Origin: an uncultured Lachnospiraceae bacterium
GTDB lineage: Bacteria > Bacillota > Clostridia > Lachnospirales > Lachnospiraceae
Assembly (NCBI GenBank): GCA_910588895.1
Contig: CAJUSS010000011.1
Location: forward strand, 1 to 41,503
DNA: 41,503 nucleotides
Direction of reading: 5' to 3'
Positions within the stretch are counted from its first letter, which is position 1; every line of letters starts with the position of its first letter. Shown here piece by piece: positions 8,715-17,028 of this stretch. The notes beneath the pieces are model-generated. The model was given only the letters and a program-made list of their open reading frames with translations, made no database searches and was not told the origin of the DNA. Made by a program: the position numbers and the translations under genes.

Positions 8715-10131
8715 AATATCTCTCCAATTTTTTTGCACTGTCCCGGATACAGAAGCCGGACCGCTCCACCTGGAGAGCGGCCTGTCTGCGGAGCCGGATC
8801 CTCTGCTGCCGGATGTCCTCTCCCGGATGCGCCCCGGTCCGGGATATGGTCCCCTCCGGGCATACCTCTGGCTGAGGCGCAGCCTCCTCCGGGCATATCT
8901 CCGGCTGGCACACTGTTCCCCCCAACCTGGCCTCTTCCTGGCGCACCTCTGCCCACTGGCTTGCCGCCTCCTCCAAGATCCTCCGCGCCCAGCGCTCCGC
9001 AGCTCCCTTTACCGGCAGATAGCAGACTCTCCCGGTAAGGTCGGCCTGCCTGGTGACGCAGCCGCTGACAAGGCAGGGCAGTCCCGCTGCCTGGGCCTCC
9101 ACCAAGGCCCGCGGGAGCCCTTCAAAGAACGAGGGGAGCAGAAAAAGATCCGATGCCCATAAGATCTTGGGCACATCATCCCGCTCGCCTAAAAAGAGCA
9201 CCGATGATGACAGATGGAGCTTGTCGGCCAGCTCCTCTAGCCGCTCCCGTTCCGGCCCGTCCCCCACCAGCAGAAGCCGCAGCTGCGGCTCTGTCAGCTC
9301 ATACCTCCAGGGCTCCTTGTGGGTTTGGCCTTGTGTCTGCACCTGCTCCTGCTCCCTTTTCTGCCGAAGCTCTCCCTGTGCCAGCCCCAGCACACGGAGG
9401 AGAAACGCCAGATTTTTCTGCTGTGCCAGCCTTCCCACCGCACAGAGCGCAAACACCCGTTCTCCTTCCAGCCCCAGTTCCTGTCGGCACTCCTGCCTCT
9501 CTGTCTCCGAAAAACAGAACGACTCTGTTTGTATCCCGTTCGGAAGGAACACCACCTTCTTTTTTCGCAGCAGCCAGCCAGGGAACATCCAGCGGGCTGC
9601 CGGAGCCGAGCAGGCCAGATAGCCATTGGCCCAGATCGGGAGCAGCTGTTTAAAGAGCCGCTGTCCGACTCCCCCCATCCGGCCGGATTGGGTAAAGGAA
9701 TTATGGGAGTGGACCACCCGGCCCTTCACCCCCATCAGCCAGGCAAAGAACAAGATCAGGCTCCGTCCGGCATCCTCCGTATGGACATGGACCACATCGT
9801 AATGCCCCTGCCGTATCAGCCGGCAGCAAAAGAGGATCTTGTGGAAGGTATAGCGGACCGGATCCTTTTCCGGGCAATATGCCTCGATCGAATAGATCCT
9901 TCCGCCTCCCCCCCCCTCCGGCCAGATCTTGCGGATCCGCTCCAGGACATGCTCCGGGACCTTTTTATCCCCTAAGAGAAAGTCGCAAACGACCCTGGAC
10001 GGGTCCATATGCTCACACAGATCCAAAAGGACTGTGGTCGCTCCGTCGGTCTTTAATGCATATTTAAAATGGAGCACCCGGACCGCCTCTTTTGCCCGCG
10101 CGCTCTCCTGCCCTCTTTTTTGTCCACGCAA
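8686..10131 (-). CDS. Glycosyltransferase family 4 (GT-B) with a repeat-bearing insertion
   Basis: A 481-residue GT-B glycosyltransferase. The N-terminal domain has V-V-H-V-H-T-E-D and V-V-H-S-H-N-S. The C-terminal domain has A-V-G-R-L-A-x-Q-K-N, L-V-G-D-G-P-E-R and the nucleotide-binding E-G-L-P-R-A-L-V-E-A-Q. It would use an unknown UDP/GDP sugar; GDP-fucose or GDP-mannose is possible. Two low-complexity insertions stand out: a Q/E-rich one before the G-D-G-P motif, and an 11-residue tandem repeat near residues 399-440. The start is probably TTG at 10131 with a GGGGAG site 6 bases away, giving a 79-base overlap with licD. A GTG about 19 codons later, just before the first beta strand, is the alternative. 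Confidence 0.86.
   Translation of the reverse strand: MRGQKRGQESARAKEAVRVLHFKYALKTDGATTVLLDLCEHMDPSRVVCDFLLGDKKVPEHVLERIRKIWPEGGGGGRIYSIEAYCPEKDPVRYTFHKILFCCRLIRQGHYDVVHVHTEDAGRSLILFFAWLMGVKGRVVHSHNSFTQSGRMGGVGQRLFKQLLPIWANGYLACSAPAARWMFPGWLLRKKKVVFLPNGIQTESFCFSETERQECRQELGLEGERVFALCAVGRLAQQKNLAFLLRVLGLAQGELRQKREQEQVQTQGQTHKEPWRYELTEPQLRLLLVGDGPERERLEELADKLHLSSSVLFLGERDDVPKILWASDLFLLPSFFEGLPRALVEAQAAGLPCLVSGCVTRQADLTGRVCYLPVKGAAERWARRILEEAASQWAEVRQEEARLGGTVCQPEICPEEAAPQPEVCPEGTISRTGAHPGEDIRQQRIRLRRQAALQVERSGFCIRDSAKKLERYYDRFQKSCL
8821..8919. repeat. 33-bp degenerate tandem repeat inside the GT4 gene
   Basis: CTCCGGGCATA occurs at 8854 and again at 8887, exactly 33 bases apart, with similar flanks. 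A more degenerate third unit starts near 8821. The period is 11 codons, giving repeated P-E-x-C-P-E-type peptides, so changes in copy number keep the frame. Confidence 0.7.
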
Positions 10132-10985
10132 TAGTATCTCCCCTTATACGCCTCATAGCTGTTGGCACAGTCTAAAAAGACCACATCGTGCATAGGCTTT
10201 CGGTCCTCTTCTTTGGGGAGCTGCATATAGTCCCCAAAAGCAGTCCGCAGGTAGCGGTCATACCCCACCGGGATCGGCATCCGAGTCCCCTCAAACGGCC
10301 ACATAACGGCCTTTGCGAACGCCTCCTTCGGATACCAGTTCTTCATGTAGCCCGGCCCGGCACAGAGCTCCGTGACGCCGCTGCACTTGGCGATCGGATA
10401 GCGGCGCATCTGCCGCTCCGCGGATCGCCAGATCCGGCAGCGCAGCCTTTTAGACGGCACCGCTGCCAGAAAAAGCCGGCCGGCCAGCTCCACCATCCTC
10501 CCGTGGTTTACCGGCACCACCTGAGAACAGTAGAGGGAGTAGATCAAGGCCCACATGCACTGCAGACGCCTCTGCCACCATTTATCCGGATAGCCGTCCA
10601 GAGGAAAGATATCGATCACCACACCGTGGACGATATCCAGATCCGCCTGGTAGGGCTTGATCAAGGTGGTCCGCTTATCCCGGAGGGTCATAAAAGCATT
10701 GTGGTCCTGATAGGCCGGCCCCGGCTTTGCCAGACAGAAATGTTCTCTGTCGCCCTCAGCCTGCCACAGCTCCCACAGCCTCTCATAGTCCTTCCTGGGC
10801 ATAAAAAAGTCCAGATCGTCATCCCAGGGGATAAAACCGTGATGGCGGACCGCTCCGATACATCCGCCGCCGCAGAAATAGCACAGCAGCTTGTGGCTCC
10901 TGCAAAACGCCACAAGATACTCCGCCATCTCCAGGCTCACCTTCTGCAGCCTTTTCAGCCCTTCCTGTGTATACTCCATATCCAT
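10053..10985 (-). CDS. LicD family phosphotransferase (second copy)
   Basis: A 310-residue LicD protein, paralogous to the one at 3654-4622. The signature is at residues 39-69: G-G-G-C-I-G-A-V-R-H-H-G-F-I-P-W-D-D-D-L-D followed by M-P-R-K-D-Y. D-I-F-P-L-D-G-Y-P corresponds to the second half of the catalytic fold. The likely role is transfer of phosphocholine, phospho-ribitol or a similar group from a CDP donor. The start at 10985 has an AAAGGCAG site. The last 20 residues are basic and overlap the start of the GT4 gene, so the C-terminus may have been extended. No choline kinase or LicC-type cytidylyltransferase lies in the window. Confidence 0.93.
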   Translation of the reverse strand: MDMEYTQEGLKRLQKVSLEMAEYLVAFCRSHKLLCYFCGGGCIGAVRHHGFIPWDDDLDFFMPRKDYERLWELWQAEGDREHFCLAKPGPAYQDHNAFMTLRDKRTTLIKPYQADLDIVHGVVIDIFPLDGYPDKWWQRRLQCMWALIYSLYCSQVVPVNHGRMVELAGRLFLAAVPSKRLRCRIWRSAERQMRRYPIAKCSGVTELCAGPGYMKNWYPKEAFAKAVMWPFEGTRMPIPVGYDRYLRTAFGDYMQLPKEEDRKPMHDVVFLDCANSYEAYKGRYYCVDKKEGRRARGQKRRSGCSILNMH

Positions 10986-10993
10986 CTGCCTTT

Positions 10994-12028
10994 CTATACT
11001 CCGTCACACTGCGCGCATCTGGCTGGCTCACGCAGGATCTGCCTCCGTCTCCTCACATCTAAAAGCCCGGCCCAGGTCCCCAGCCCGTAGCTGACATGGA
11101 GCAGGAAGCACAGGGGAGAGAGGAACAGGGCGGAAAGCTTCCTCCGGTCTGCCAGATCTGCCGCCGTGATCAGTCCGCACAAAGATCCATAACTCCAGCA
11201 GAGCAGGCGCCCCGGCAGGCGATGGCCTGCACCGGCCAAGAGCGCAGCAGCACCGATCCCGCCAAGGAAAAGACCGGGCACATAGTGATGGACCGAGAGA
11301 CAGCCGGGACAGATGTAGGTCGTGATCCCGATCCAATAACCATTTCCGTACTTTTGCGCCAGCATAGCCGGAAGGGATGGCCTGGCATATTGAAAGGAGC
11401 TGATCTTCGGGTCTGAACAGATACGGAAGCCTTGCTGGCGGATCCGATAATGGAACTCATTGTCCTCTGTCCGCCCCAGCCGCTCATCCATGAGCCCCGC
11501 TTTTTTCAGTACCTCCCGGCGATAGCAGGCATGGAACAGAGACGATACATACCGCCGCTTTCCCTTTCGCCTACAAGGCGCGATCCCGCTGCCGAACATC
11601 GAATTTTCCGCCGCCAAAAGGAGCTCCTTAAAGGCAGATCCTCCCTTGATCACATTGGTCCGCCTCCCGCCGGTGACCATCTCCCCCTGCTCTAAAAGCT
11701 CCACGTTCCTGGTGATAAAGTCCCTGGGGATCCGGCCATGGGCATCGATCCGGACCAGCGCGTCTCCCCGGAAATGCGAAAAGGCTACATTCCAGCCGGC
11801 CGCCTGGGATCTTTTCGGATTATCCAGCACCTGGACTCCAAAAAACCCCTTCTCCTGATCCCGAAAATGCTCCATCAGCTCCCTTGTCCTGTCCGCAGAG
11901 CCCCCGTCCACCAGCACTACCTCCAGCTCCTGCCTGGGATAGGTCTGGGCACAGATATCGGCCAACAGCTCCGGCAGATACGCCTCTTCCTCGTAGGCCA
12001 CCACACAGATCGAAACGATCATCCTCAT
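10994..12028 (-). CDS. Family 2 glycosyltransferase with C-terminal membrane helices (ExoA-like)
   Basis: A 344-residue GT2 (GT-A fold). It starts S-I-C-V-V-A-Y-E-E-E and has V-L-V-D-G-G-S-A-D-R-T, then R-I-D-A-H-G-R as the metal-binding D-x-D-type motif and R-T-E-D-N-E-F as the catalytic E-D motif. Two or three hydrophobic segments follow after about residue 235, as in succinoglycan ExoA-type enzymes. I place the start at the ATG at 12026-12028, which has AGGAG 6 bases away. The GTG at 12049 lies ahead of the site, and the ATG at 12022 is a close alternative. It sits between the small sugar-phosphate transferase and licD and should extend the lipid-linked unit. Confidence 0.88.
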   Translation of the reverse strand: MRMIVSICVVAYEEEAYLPELLADICAQTYPRQELEVVLVDGGSADRTRELMEHFRDQEKGFFGVQVLDNPKRSQAAGWNVAFSHFRGDALVRIDAHGRIPRDFITRNVELLEQGEMVTGGRRTNVIKGGSAFKELLLAAENSMFGSGIAPCRRKGKRRYVSSLFHACYRREVLKKAGLMDERLGRTEDNEFHYRIRQQGFRICSDPKISSFQYARPSLPAMLAQKYGNGYWIGITTYICPGCLSVHHYVPGLFLGGIGAAALLAGAGHRLPGRLLCWSYGSLCGLITAADLADRRKLSALFLSPLCFLLHVSYGLGTWAGLLDVRRRRQILREPARCAQCDGV

Positions 12029-12078
12029 CCACCTCTCCTGCTTTGTCACTTTTCCTCATCCCCTTACACCCCTGCGCT

Positions 12079-12777
12079 TCACCGCAGGACAGCAAAGACC
12101 GTGCGCGCCATGGTCCAAAGCTCTCCCCAAAAGCTGTAGGAGCCGACCGCCTTAAGGTTATAGGCCATCTTTACAGGGAGCACATGGCCGATATAGGCCT
12201 CATCCGCATCTTCCCCAGCCGCCAGGAAGGGCGCAAGAAATGCCGCTTCATCCTTAAAACGGATGCTGGCCTCAGAGGTCAGTCCTGCCGGAAGGAGGAG
12301 CGTGGCATACATCTCCTTTGTGTAATGCTTTACATACTGCGGGACCTCCGGCCTGGTCCCCACAAAGCTCATCTCTCCCTTCCAGATATTGAACAGCTGG
12401 GGCAGCTCATCCAGGCGAAAACACCTTAGGAAGCGGCCGGCCCGGGTGATCCGCCGATCCTCCTGCAGCGTGACCAGTGATCCCGCTTCCTTCCGCTCTG
12501 CCTCCATGGTCCTGAACTTTAAGATCCAAAAGACCCTTCCGTACTGGGTCACCCTCTTTTGCATAAAGAGCGCAGGTCCCTCCGAATCCAGTCGGATCCA
12601 TACCGCGACCGCGGCCATCAAGGGCCACAGCAAAAAGAGCAGCAGAGAGGACAGCAAAAAGTCAGACCATCTCTTCCAAAAAAGAGATGCCCTGCGCCTG
12701 ACCAGTACCTGGTGATAAGCAGCCACTTCCTCTGTCTGCATAAAGCGGGGGAGCTCCTCCCATCTCCTTAGCTCCAT
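12079..12777 (-). CDS. Small sugar-phosphate (PglC-like) undecaprenyl phosphotransferase
   Basis: A 232-residue monotopic phosphoglycosyl transferase. The re-entrant helix is at about 40-61, after K-R-W-S-D-F. Then come E-G-P-A-L-F, K-F-R-T-M (87-91), R-L-D-E-L-P-Q-L-F-N, G-E-M-S-F-V-G-T-R-P and P-A-G-L-T-S-E-A-S-I. The family starts lipid-linked glycans by moving a sugar-phosphate to undecaprenyl phosphate. After K-F-R-T-M the sequence is E-A-E-R, where most members carry an aspartate as nucleophile, so activity needs checking. Adjacent dehydratase and aminotransferase genes suggest that an amino-deoxy sugar such as bacillosamine or AATGal is the substrate (inference). It is one of three priming-type transferases in the window. 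Confidence 0.9.
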   Translation of the reverse strand: MELRRWEELPRFMQTEEVAAYHQVLVRRRASLFWKRWSDFLLSSLLLFLLWPLMAAVAVWIRLDSEGPALFMQKRVTQYGRVFWILKFRTMEAERKEAGSLVTLQEDRRITRAGRFLRCFRLDELPQLFNIWKGEMSFVGTRPEVPQYVKHYTKEMYATLLLPAGLTSEASIRFKDEAAFLAPFLAAGEDADEAYIGHVLPVKMAYNLKAVGSYSFWGELWTMARTVFAVLR

Positions 12778-12797
12778 GTTCTCTCCCCCCCTTCTCC

Positions 12798-14015
12798 TTA
12801 CAAAGAGCCGCAGACCTTTTCATAACTTTTTTTAAAGCTGCCGATCACCAGCTCCACCTGCTCATCGGTCAGGCAGGTGTGGAGCGGAAGGGTGATCTCA
12901 TTGGCGAACTGCCGATAGGCATGAGGGTAGTCTTCTATATGGAAGCCCAGCCTTTTGTACGCCGTGTGCATAGGCAGCGGCTTATAATGCACATTTGAAG
13001 CGACCCCCTGCTCGGCCAGCGTCTGGATCATCTGCTCCCGCTCCCCCTCGCCTTTTCCCAAAAGGCGGACAAAGAACAGATGGGCGCTGGAGCTGGACTC
13101 CTGGTCAAAATGCCGCAGTATCTCTATGGGCATCCCCTTAAGCCCTTCCTCATACCGCCTGACGATCTCCTTCCGCCGCTTTAAGAGACCGGGATAGCGC
13201 GCCAGCTGCACCTGTCCGATAGCCGCCATGACGTCGGTCATATTACACTTATAGCCGGTAGTGACGATATCATATTCCCAGGCACCGAGCTTTGTCTTAT
13301 CATAAGCATCCTTGGATTGCCCATGGAGCGAGAGCAGCATATACTGCCGGTAGATCTCCTCATGGGAAAAGCCGGGCACAGGCCTCCAGGTGACCGCGCC
13401 CCCTTCTCCCGTGGTCAGATTCTTCACCGCATGAAAAGAAAAGCAGGTAAAGTCTGCCGCGCTCCCGCTCATCCTGCCTTTTCTGGACGCACCCAGGCTA
13501 TGCGCGCCATCTGCCAGCACCACGATCCTGCCAAACGCCTCCTGCAGCGCATTGGACGGGGTGAACAGAGGCCGCTTCTCCTCCACGATCGGCCAGACCG
13601 CATCCAGATCGCACATCTTTCCTCCCAGGTCCACTGGGATGATCGCCTTCGTCCGCTCCGTTACGGCCTGCTCCAGCTTTTTTATGTCCATCTCATAGGA
13701 CCCCTCTGCCGTGTCCACCAGCACCAGCTTGGCCCCCACATGGCAGACCACACTGGCGGATGCCGTGTAGGTATAGGCCGTGGTGATCACCTCGTCCCCC
13801 GGCCCCACACCTAAAAGACGCAAGGTCAGCTCCATGGCCGCCGTAGCGGAGCTCAGCGCCGCCACCCGGTCCGTGTGGAGGTACTCTGCCAGTTCTTTCT
13901 CAAATGCCTTCGCCCTGGGGCCGGTAGTGATCCAGCCGGACCGCAAGACCTGCCCTACCGCTTCGATCTCCTCCTCCGTGATATCCGGCGGGGAAAAGGG
14001 TACCTTCATCATCAT
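12798..14015 (-). CDS. DegT/DnrJ/EryC1/StrS-family PLP aminotransferase
   Basis: A 405-residue sugar aminotransferase. The PLP-contacting aspartate is D169 in A-D-G-A-H-S-L-G-A. The Schiff-base lysine is K198 in S-F-H-A-V-K-N-L-T-T-G-E-G-G. S-G-W-I-T-T-G-P at the N-terminus and Y-K-C-N-M-T-D at the substrate site are typical of the PglE/ArnB/WecE group. It should aminate the 4-keto sugar nucleotide made by the dehydratase encoded upstream, using glutamate. The start at the ATG at 14013-14015 has AGGGAG 5 bases away; three ATGs in tandem make the exact choice uncertain. Its first 116 bases overlap the end of the dehydratase gene. Confidence 0.93.
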   Translation of the reverse strand: MMMKVPFSPPDITEEEIEAVGQVLRSGWITTGPRAKAFEKELAEYLHTDRVAALSSATAAMELTLRLLGVGPGDEVITTAYTYTASASVVCHVGAKLVLVDTAEGSYEMDIKKLEQAVTERTKAIIPVDLGGKMCDLDAVWPIVEEKRPLFTPSNALQEAFGRIVVLADGAHSLGASRKGRMSGSAADFTCFSFHAVKNLTTGEGGAVTWRPVPGFSHEEIYRQYMLLSLHGQSKDAYDKTKLGAWEYDIVTTGYKCNMTDVMAAIGQVQLARYPGLLKRRKEIVRRYEEGLKGMPIEILRHFDQESSSSAHLFFVRLLGKGEGEREQMIQTLAEQGVASNVHYKPLPMHTAYKRLGFHIEDYPHAYRQFANEITLPLHTCLTDEQVELVIGSFKKSYEKVCGSL

Positions 14016-15219
14016 CCTCACTCCCTGTTCCTATATGTCCGTCCGGCTGTGCCAGCCCGGCTCTTTGCGACCATCCTGATCCCCCTGACCGCCGCGGCAC
14101 TCCCTCCACCTGATAGGTGGGCACGATCTTCTGCACCTCCAGACGGATGGTCTCCGAATCCTGGTTCGCTGCCTCATAGAGATGCTCCAGCTGCCGGCAG
14201 AACTCCTCCCCGTCAAACTCCAGAGGCCGTCCGATATGGATCAGCTTATTGGGCGTGTCCCGCAGCTCCTCCTCATGCATCAAAAGCTCCTCGTTCAGCT
14301 TCTCCCCCGGCCTTAAGCCGGTGAACACGATCGGGATATCGATCCCTGGCCGCAGACCCGACAGCCGGATCAGATGTCTGGCCATATCTAAGATCTTCAG
14401 CGGCTCGCCCATATCCAGGACAAAGATCTCCCCGCCCCTGGCGTAGGCCCCTGCCTGCAGCACCAAAAGGACCGCCTCCGGTATGGTCATGAAATACCGG
14501 CTGACCTCCGGATGGGTCACCGTCACCGGCCCGCCCTCAGCGATCTGTTTCTGGAACAGAGGGATCACCGATCCGCTGCTTCCCAGCACATTGCCGAAAC
14601 GGACCGCCACAAAGTCGGTCCTTGACCGGTCGTTCATCATCTGGATCACCATCTCGCACATCCGCTTGGAGGCCCCCATGATGCTGGTGGGATTCACCGC
14701 CTTATCTGTAGATATCAGCACGAACCGCTTCGCGCCGTATCGATCTGCGGCGATCGCAGTCTTGTAGGTCCCGAAGACATTGTTCTTGATCGCCTCGTCC
14801 GGGGAATCCTCCAAAAGAGGCACATGCTTGTGGGCCGCCGCATGATACACGATGTCCGGGCGGTATTTTTCAAACACGGTCTGTATCCGATGGGTGTTGC
14901 GCACAGATCCGATCAGCACCACCAGATCCAGATCTGGATGGTCCCGTCTCAGCTCCTGCTGCAGATCGTAGACGTTATTTTCATAGATATCGAACACCAC
15001 CAGTCGTTTCGGGCGATGCTTTGCGATCTGACGGCACAGCTCACTCCCGATCGAACCGCCTCCGCCAGTCACCAGGATGACCTTCCCGCACACATACCCT
15101 ACGATCTCCTCTAAGTTCACCCGCACTGGTTCGCGGCCCAGGAGAGCCTCCAGCTTTATCTTTTGCTGCCCTGCATCCAAGACCGTCCTCTTCTTAGCTT
15201 TTTTTATCCGTTTTCTCAT
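13900..15219 (-). CDS. CapD/FlaA1-type UDP-GlcNAc 4,6-dehydratase, soluble short form with 3' read-through tail
   Basis: A 439-residue extended SDR. L-L-G-R-E-P-V is the usual entry to the catalytic half. T-G-G-G-G-S-I-G is at 51-58, S-T-D-K-A-V-N-P-T-S-I-M-G-A-S-K-R holds the catalytic lysine with Met in place of Tyr, and R-F-G-N-V-L-G-S-S-G-S-V-I-P-L-F follows. The membrane and CoA-binding-like N-terminal half of long CapD proteins is absent. It probably makes UDP-4-keto-6-deoxy-N-acetylhexosamine for the next gene's aminotransferase. Family homology appears to end near V-P-T-Y (about residue 370). The last 69 residues are Gly/Arg-rich, and 38 of them are read from the start of the aminotransferase gene, so the ancestral stop seems lost. 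The start is 4 bases after the wzz stop, with a weak site, so it is probably coupled. Confidence 0.9.
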   Translation of the reverse strand: MRKRIKKAKKRTVLDAGQQKIKLEALLGREPVRVNLEEIVGYVCGKVILVTGGGGSIGSELCRQIAKHRPKRLVVFDIYENNVYDLQQELRRDHPDLDLVVLIGSVRNTHRIQTVFEKYRPDIVYHAAAHKHVPLLEDSPDEAIKNNVFGTYKTAIAADRYGAKRFVLISTDKAVNPTSIMGASKRMCEMVIQMMNDRSRTDFVAVRFGNVLGSSGSVIPLFQKQIAEGGPVTVTHPEVSRYFMTIPEAVLLVLQAGAYARGGEIFVLDMGEPLKILDMARHLIRLSGLRPGIDIPIVFTGLRPGEKLNEELLMHEEELRDTPNKLIHIGRPLEFDGEEFCRQLEHLYEAANQDSETIRLEVQKIVPTYQVEGVPRRSGGSGWSQRAGLAQPDGHIGTGSEDDDEGTLFPAGYHGGGDRSGRAGLAVRLDHYRPQGEGI

Positions 15220-15223
15220 CTCA

Positions 15224-16891
15224 TCACACCAAAACGCACCCTAAGACCTGTCCCCGGCAGTTCTCTACCGCCAGCGCTTCCCGCCAGATCTCCTGATAAG
15301 TCGACTTATCCTTTTCTGCAACCAAGATCACTCCGTCACATCCTGCCGCCCCCTTTAACGCCTCAGGATCTTGATGGACGGGGCCTCCCATATGTACCTC
15401 TTTATCCGGAAAGGCCTTTCTCAGCCTCACCGCCAGCTTGCCCTTACAGGCATCCGGCCCCAGACCGGCCACATAGATCCGGGCTGCGCCGGGGTAGAAG
15501 GTCTTTACCCTTGTTTCGATCAGCTGATATACCTGCTCATCCTCCAGCGCCTGTTCTATCCCAAAAAGCCGCTCCAAACGATGATCCACGCTTCGGAAGG
15601 CACCCTTTTTTTCCTTCCCAAAGGTCCCCAGTTCCAAGATCCCAAACCGTTTTTCCACCTCCGATGCCGATACGGCCCGGTCGCAGAACAGCCAGTGCAG
15701 ACAGGCGATGAAGCCTGCCAAAAAGACTCCCAGCACACCGCCGAAAAGGCCATACCGGATCCCCAGCAGGACCGCCTCCCTCTTCGATACGCTAAAAGGC
15801 CTGGGAGCGGTCAACCCCTCCAGCTCCTCCCGTTTTGCCTTTAAGCTGTCCTGCAGCTGTGAACGCCTGACCTCTTCCTCCTCCTGCCTCTCCTTTAATG
15901 CCTGATCCGACACAAAATCGGAGGTCGCGCTGACCATTATCAGCTCACTCTCACCGACCGTTTGCCCCAGCCATCTCTCCTTTTCCTCCATGGCTGACAA
16001 AAGGCCGTCCAGAAGGTCCTTTGCTGTCCCTTCATCCTGGTGGATCGCCGTGACCGTGAGCACAGGGCTGTCCCCATCCCGCTCCACATCGATCAGCTCC
16101 TTCACATAGCGGAGGTCGACACCCTCTCCCACCGCAGCCTGCTCAAGGACCGCATCTTCTTTAAAAGCGGAAGCATAGGCTTGGACCAGGGCCTCCGCCT
16201 GCCCCATATCCATACCTGGAGCCGTTTTTTTCCCTGCCATCGCATCCGGTCTGTCTGGCTGTCCTGCGCTATCCGGCTCATGCAGCCCTTCCACGCGCTC
16301 CGGTCCGCCGAGCGGTCCAGCTCCATCCGGCCCTTCTGGCTGCCCGGTCCTGTCCCCGGAAACTTCCGTTTCGGTCCCGCCTTCCGCGAGCGCTCTCTGC
16401 GTTCCGTTCTCTTCTCCTCCTGCATAAGCGATGGCGTTCCCGTCACCTACGCTCTCTCCCGGCGCTCCGGCCGTCCGGCTCAGATCGCCCTCCGGCTCCC
16501 GACGGATATCCTCCCCTTCCTGCGGCTGCTCTTTGGTGCGCACATACAGCTTCGCAGTGGCCACACCTTTCTCATAGGGGCTGATCTTCATCAAGACCGA
16601 GCGCTCCAGATACTCCTGCTGCGCGCTCAGATCCCGGAGGATACTCTCGATCTCCCTCTCCAACCCCTTTTTTTCATCCTCATATATCAGCAATGCCTCT
16701 TCATACTCTGCCGCTTTCTCTGCACTATACTCTGGGTCCATCTTAAGAGTAAGATCCCCTGCGGCCTTATACCCCCCCAGAGCTGCCGCACAGACACATC
16801 CCACCCCTAAGAGCATGCGCCATTCCTTCAAGATCCCATATAGCAGCTCCTTGATATCCACTTCCTGGTCGCGGCTGACTCTGCTGTCCAT
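15224..16891 (-). CDS. Wzz/CapA-like chain-length protein with degenerate kinase-like C-terminus and long linker (second copy)
   Basis: A 555-residue protein with an N-terminal Wzz segment (V-D-I-K-E-L-L-Y then a membrane helix, about 26-43), a periplasmic-type coiled region, a second helix near 390-415 (V-L-L-G-I-R-Y-G-L-F-G-G) and a cytoplasmic tail that resembles a tyrosine-kinase P-loop domain (A-R-I-Y-V-A-G-L-G...D-G-V-I-L-V-A-E) but has no Walker A G-K-S/T. It would regulate chain length rather than phosphorylate. Residues 120-228 are a Gly/Glu/Pro/Asp-rich low-complexity insert missing from the sister gene. The start has AGGAGG 6 bases upstream, and its own promoter lies at 16930-16958. 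Confidence 0.86.
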   Translation of the reverse strand: MDSRVSRDQEVDIKELLYGILKEWRMLLGVGCVCAAALGGYKAAGDLTLKMDPEYSAEKAAEYEEALLIYEDEKKGLEREIESILRDLSAQQEYLERSVLMKISPYEKGVATAKLYVRTKEQPQEGEDIRREPEGDLSRTAGAPGESVGDGNAIAYAGGEENGTQRALAEGGTETEVSGDRTGQPEGPDGAGPLGGPERVEGLHEPDSAGQPDRPDAMAGKKTAPGMDMGQAEALVQAYASAFKEDAVLEQAAVGEGVDLRYVKELIDVERDGDSPVLTVTAIHQDEGTAKDLLDGLLSAMEEKERWLGQTVGESELIMVSATSDFVSDQALKERQEEEEVRRSQLQDSLKAKREELEGLTAPRPFSVSKREAVLLGIRYGLFGGVLGVFLAGFIACLHWLFCDRAVSASEVEKRFGILELGTFGKEKKGAFRSVDHRLERLFGIEQALEDEQVYQLIETRVKTFYPGAARIYVAGLGPDACKGKLAVRLRKAFPDKEVHMGGPVHQDPEALKGAAGCDGVILVAEKDKSTYQEIWREALAVENCRGQVLGCVLV

Positions 16892-16929
16892 ACTCGTCCT
16901 CCTAAAAAAGCGGTATTAAATCCCAAGAC

Positions 16930-16958
16930 ATAATAGCACAAAACAGCGCCGGACACAA
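16930..16958 (-). promoter_or_regulatory. Internal promoter before the second wzz-like gene
   Basis: On the minus strand TTGTGT (16953-16958), 17 bases, then TATTAT (16930-16935), preceded by TGC (extended -10). It lies just after an intrinsic terminator and about 40 bases before the start codon, so the downstream 13 genes can be transcribed separately from the first two. Confidence 0.6.
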
Positions 16959-16971
16959 TACAGAAGCATAG

Positions 16972-17012
16972 AAAAAAGCCGATCTGCGGCGGCCAGCGCC
17001 CCACATCGGCTC
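16972..17012 (-). terminator. Intrinsic terminator or attenuator between the two wzz-like genes
   Basis: Seventeen bases after the first wzz-like stop codon, AGCCGAT (17011-17005) pairs perfectly with ATCGGCT (16983-16977) and is followed by a run of six T residues on the minus strand. The 21-base loop is GC-rich. A partial terminator inside a polysaccharide operon is typical of attenuation or antitermination control. Confidence 0.65.
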
Positions 17013-17028
17013 TTTCGATCATCGGACC

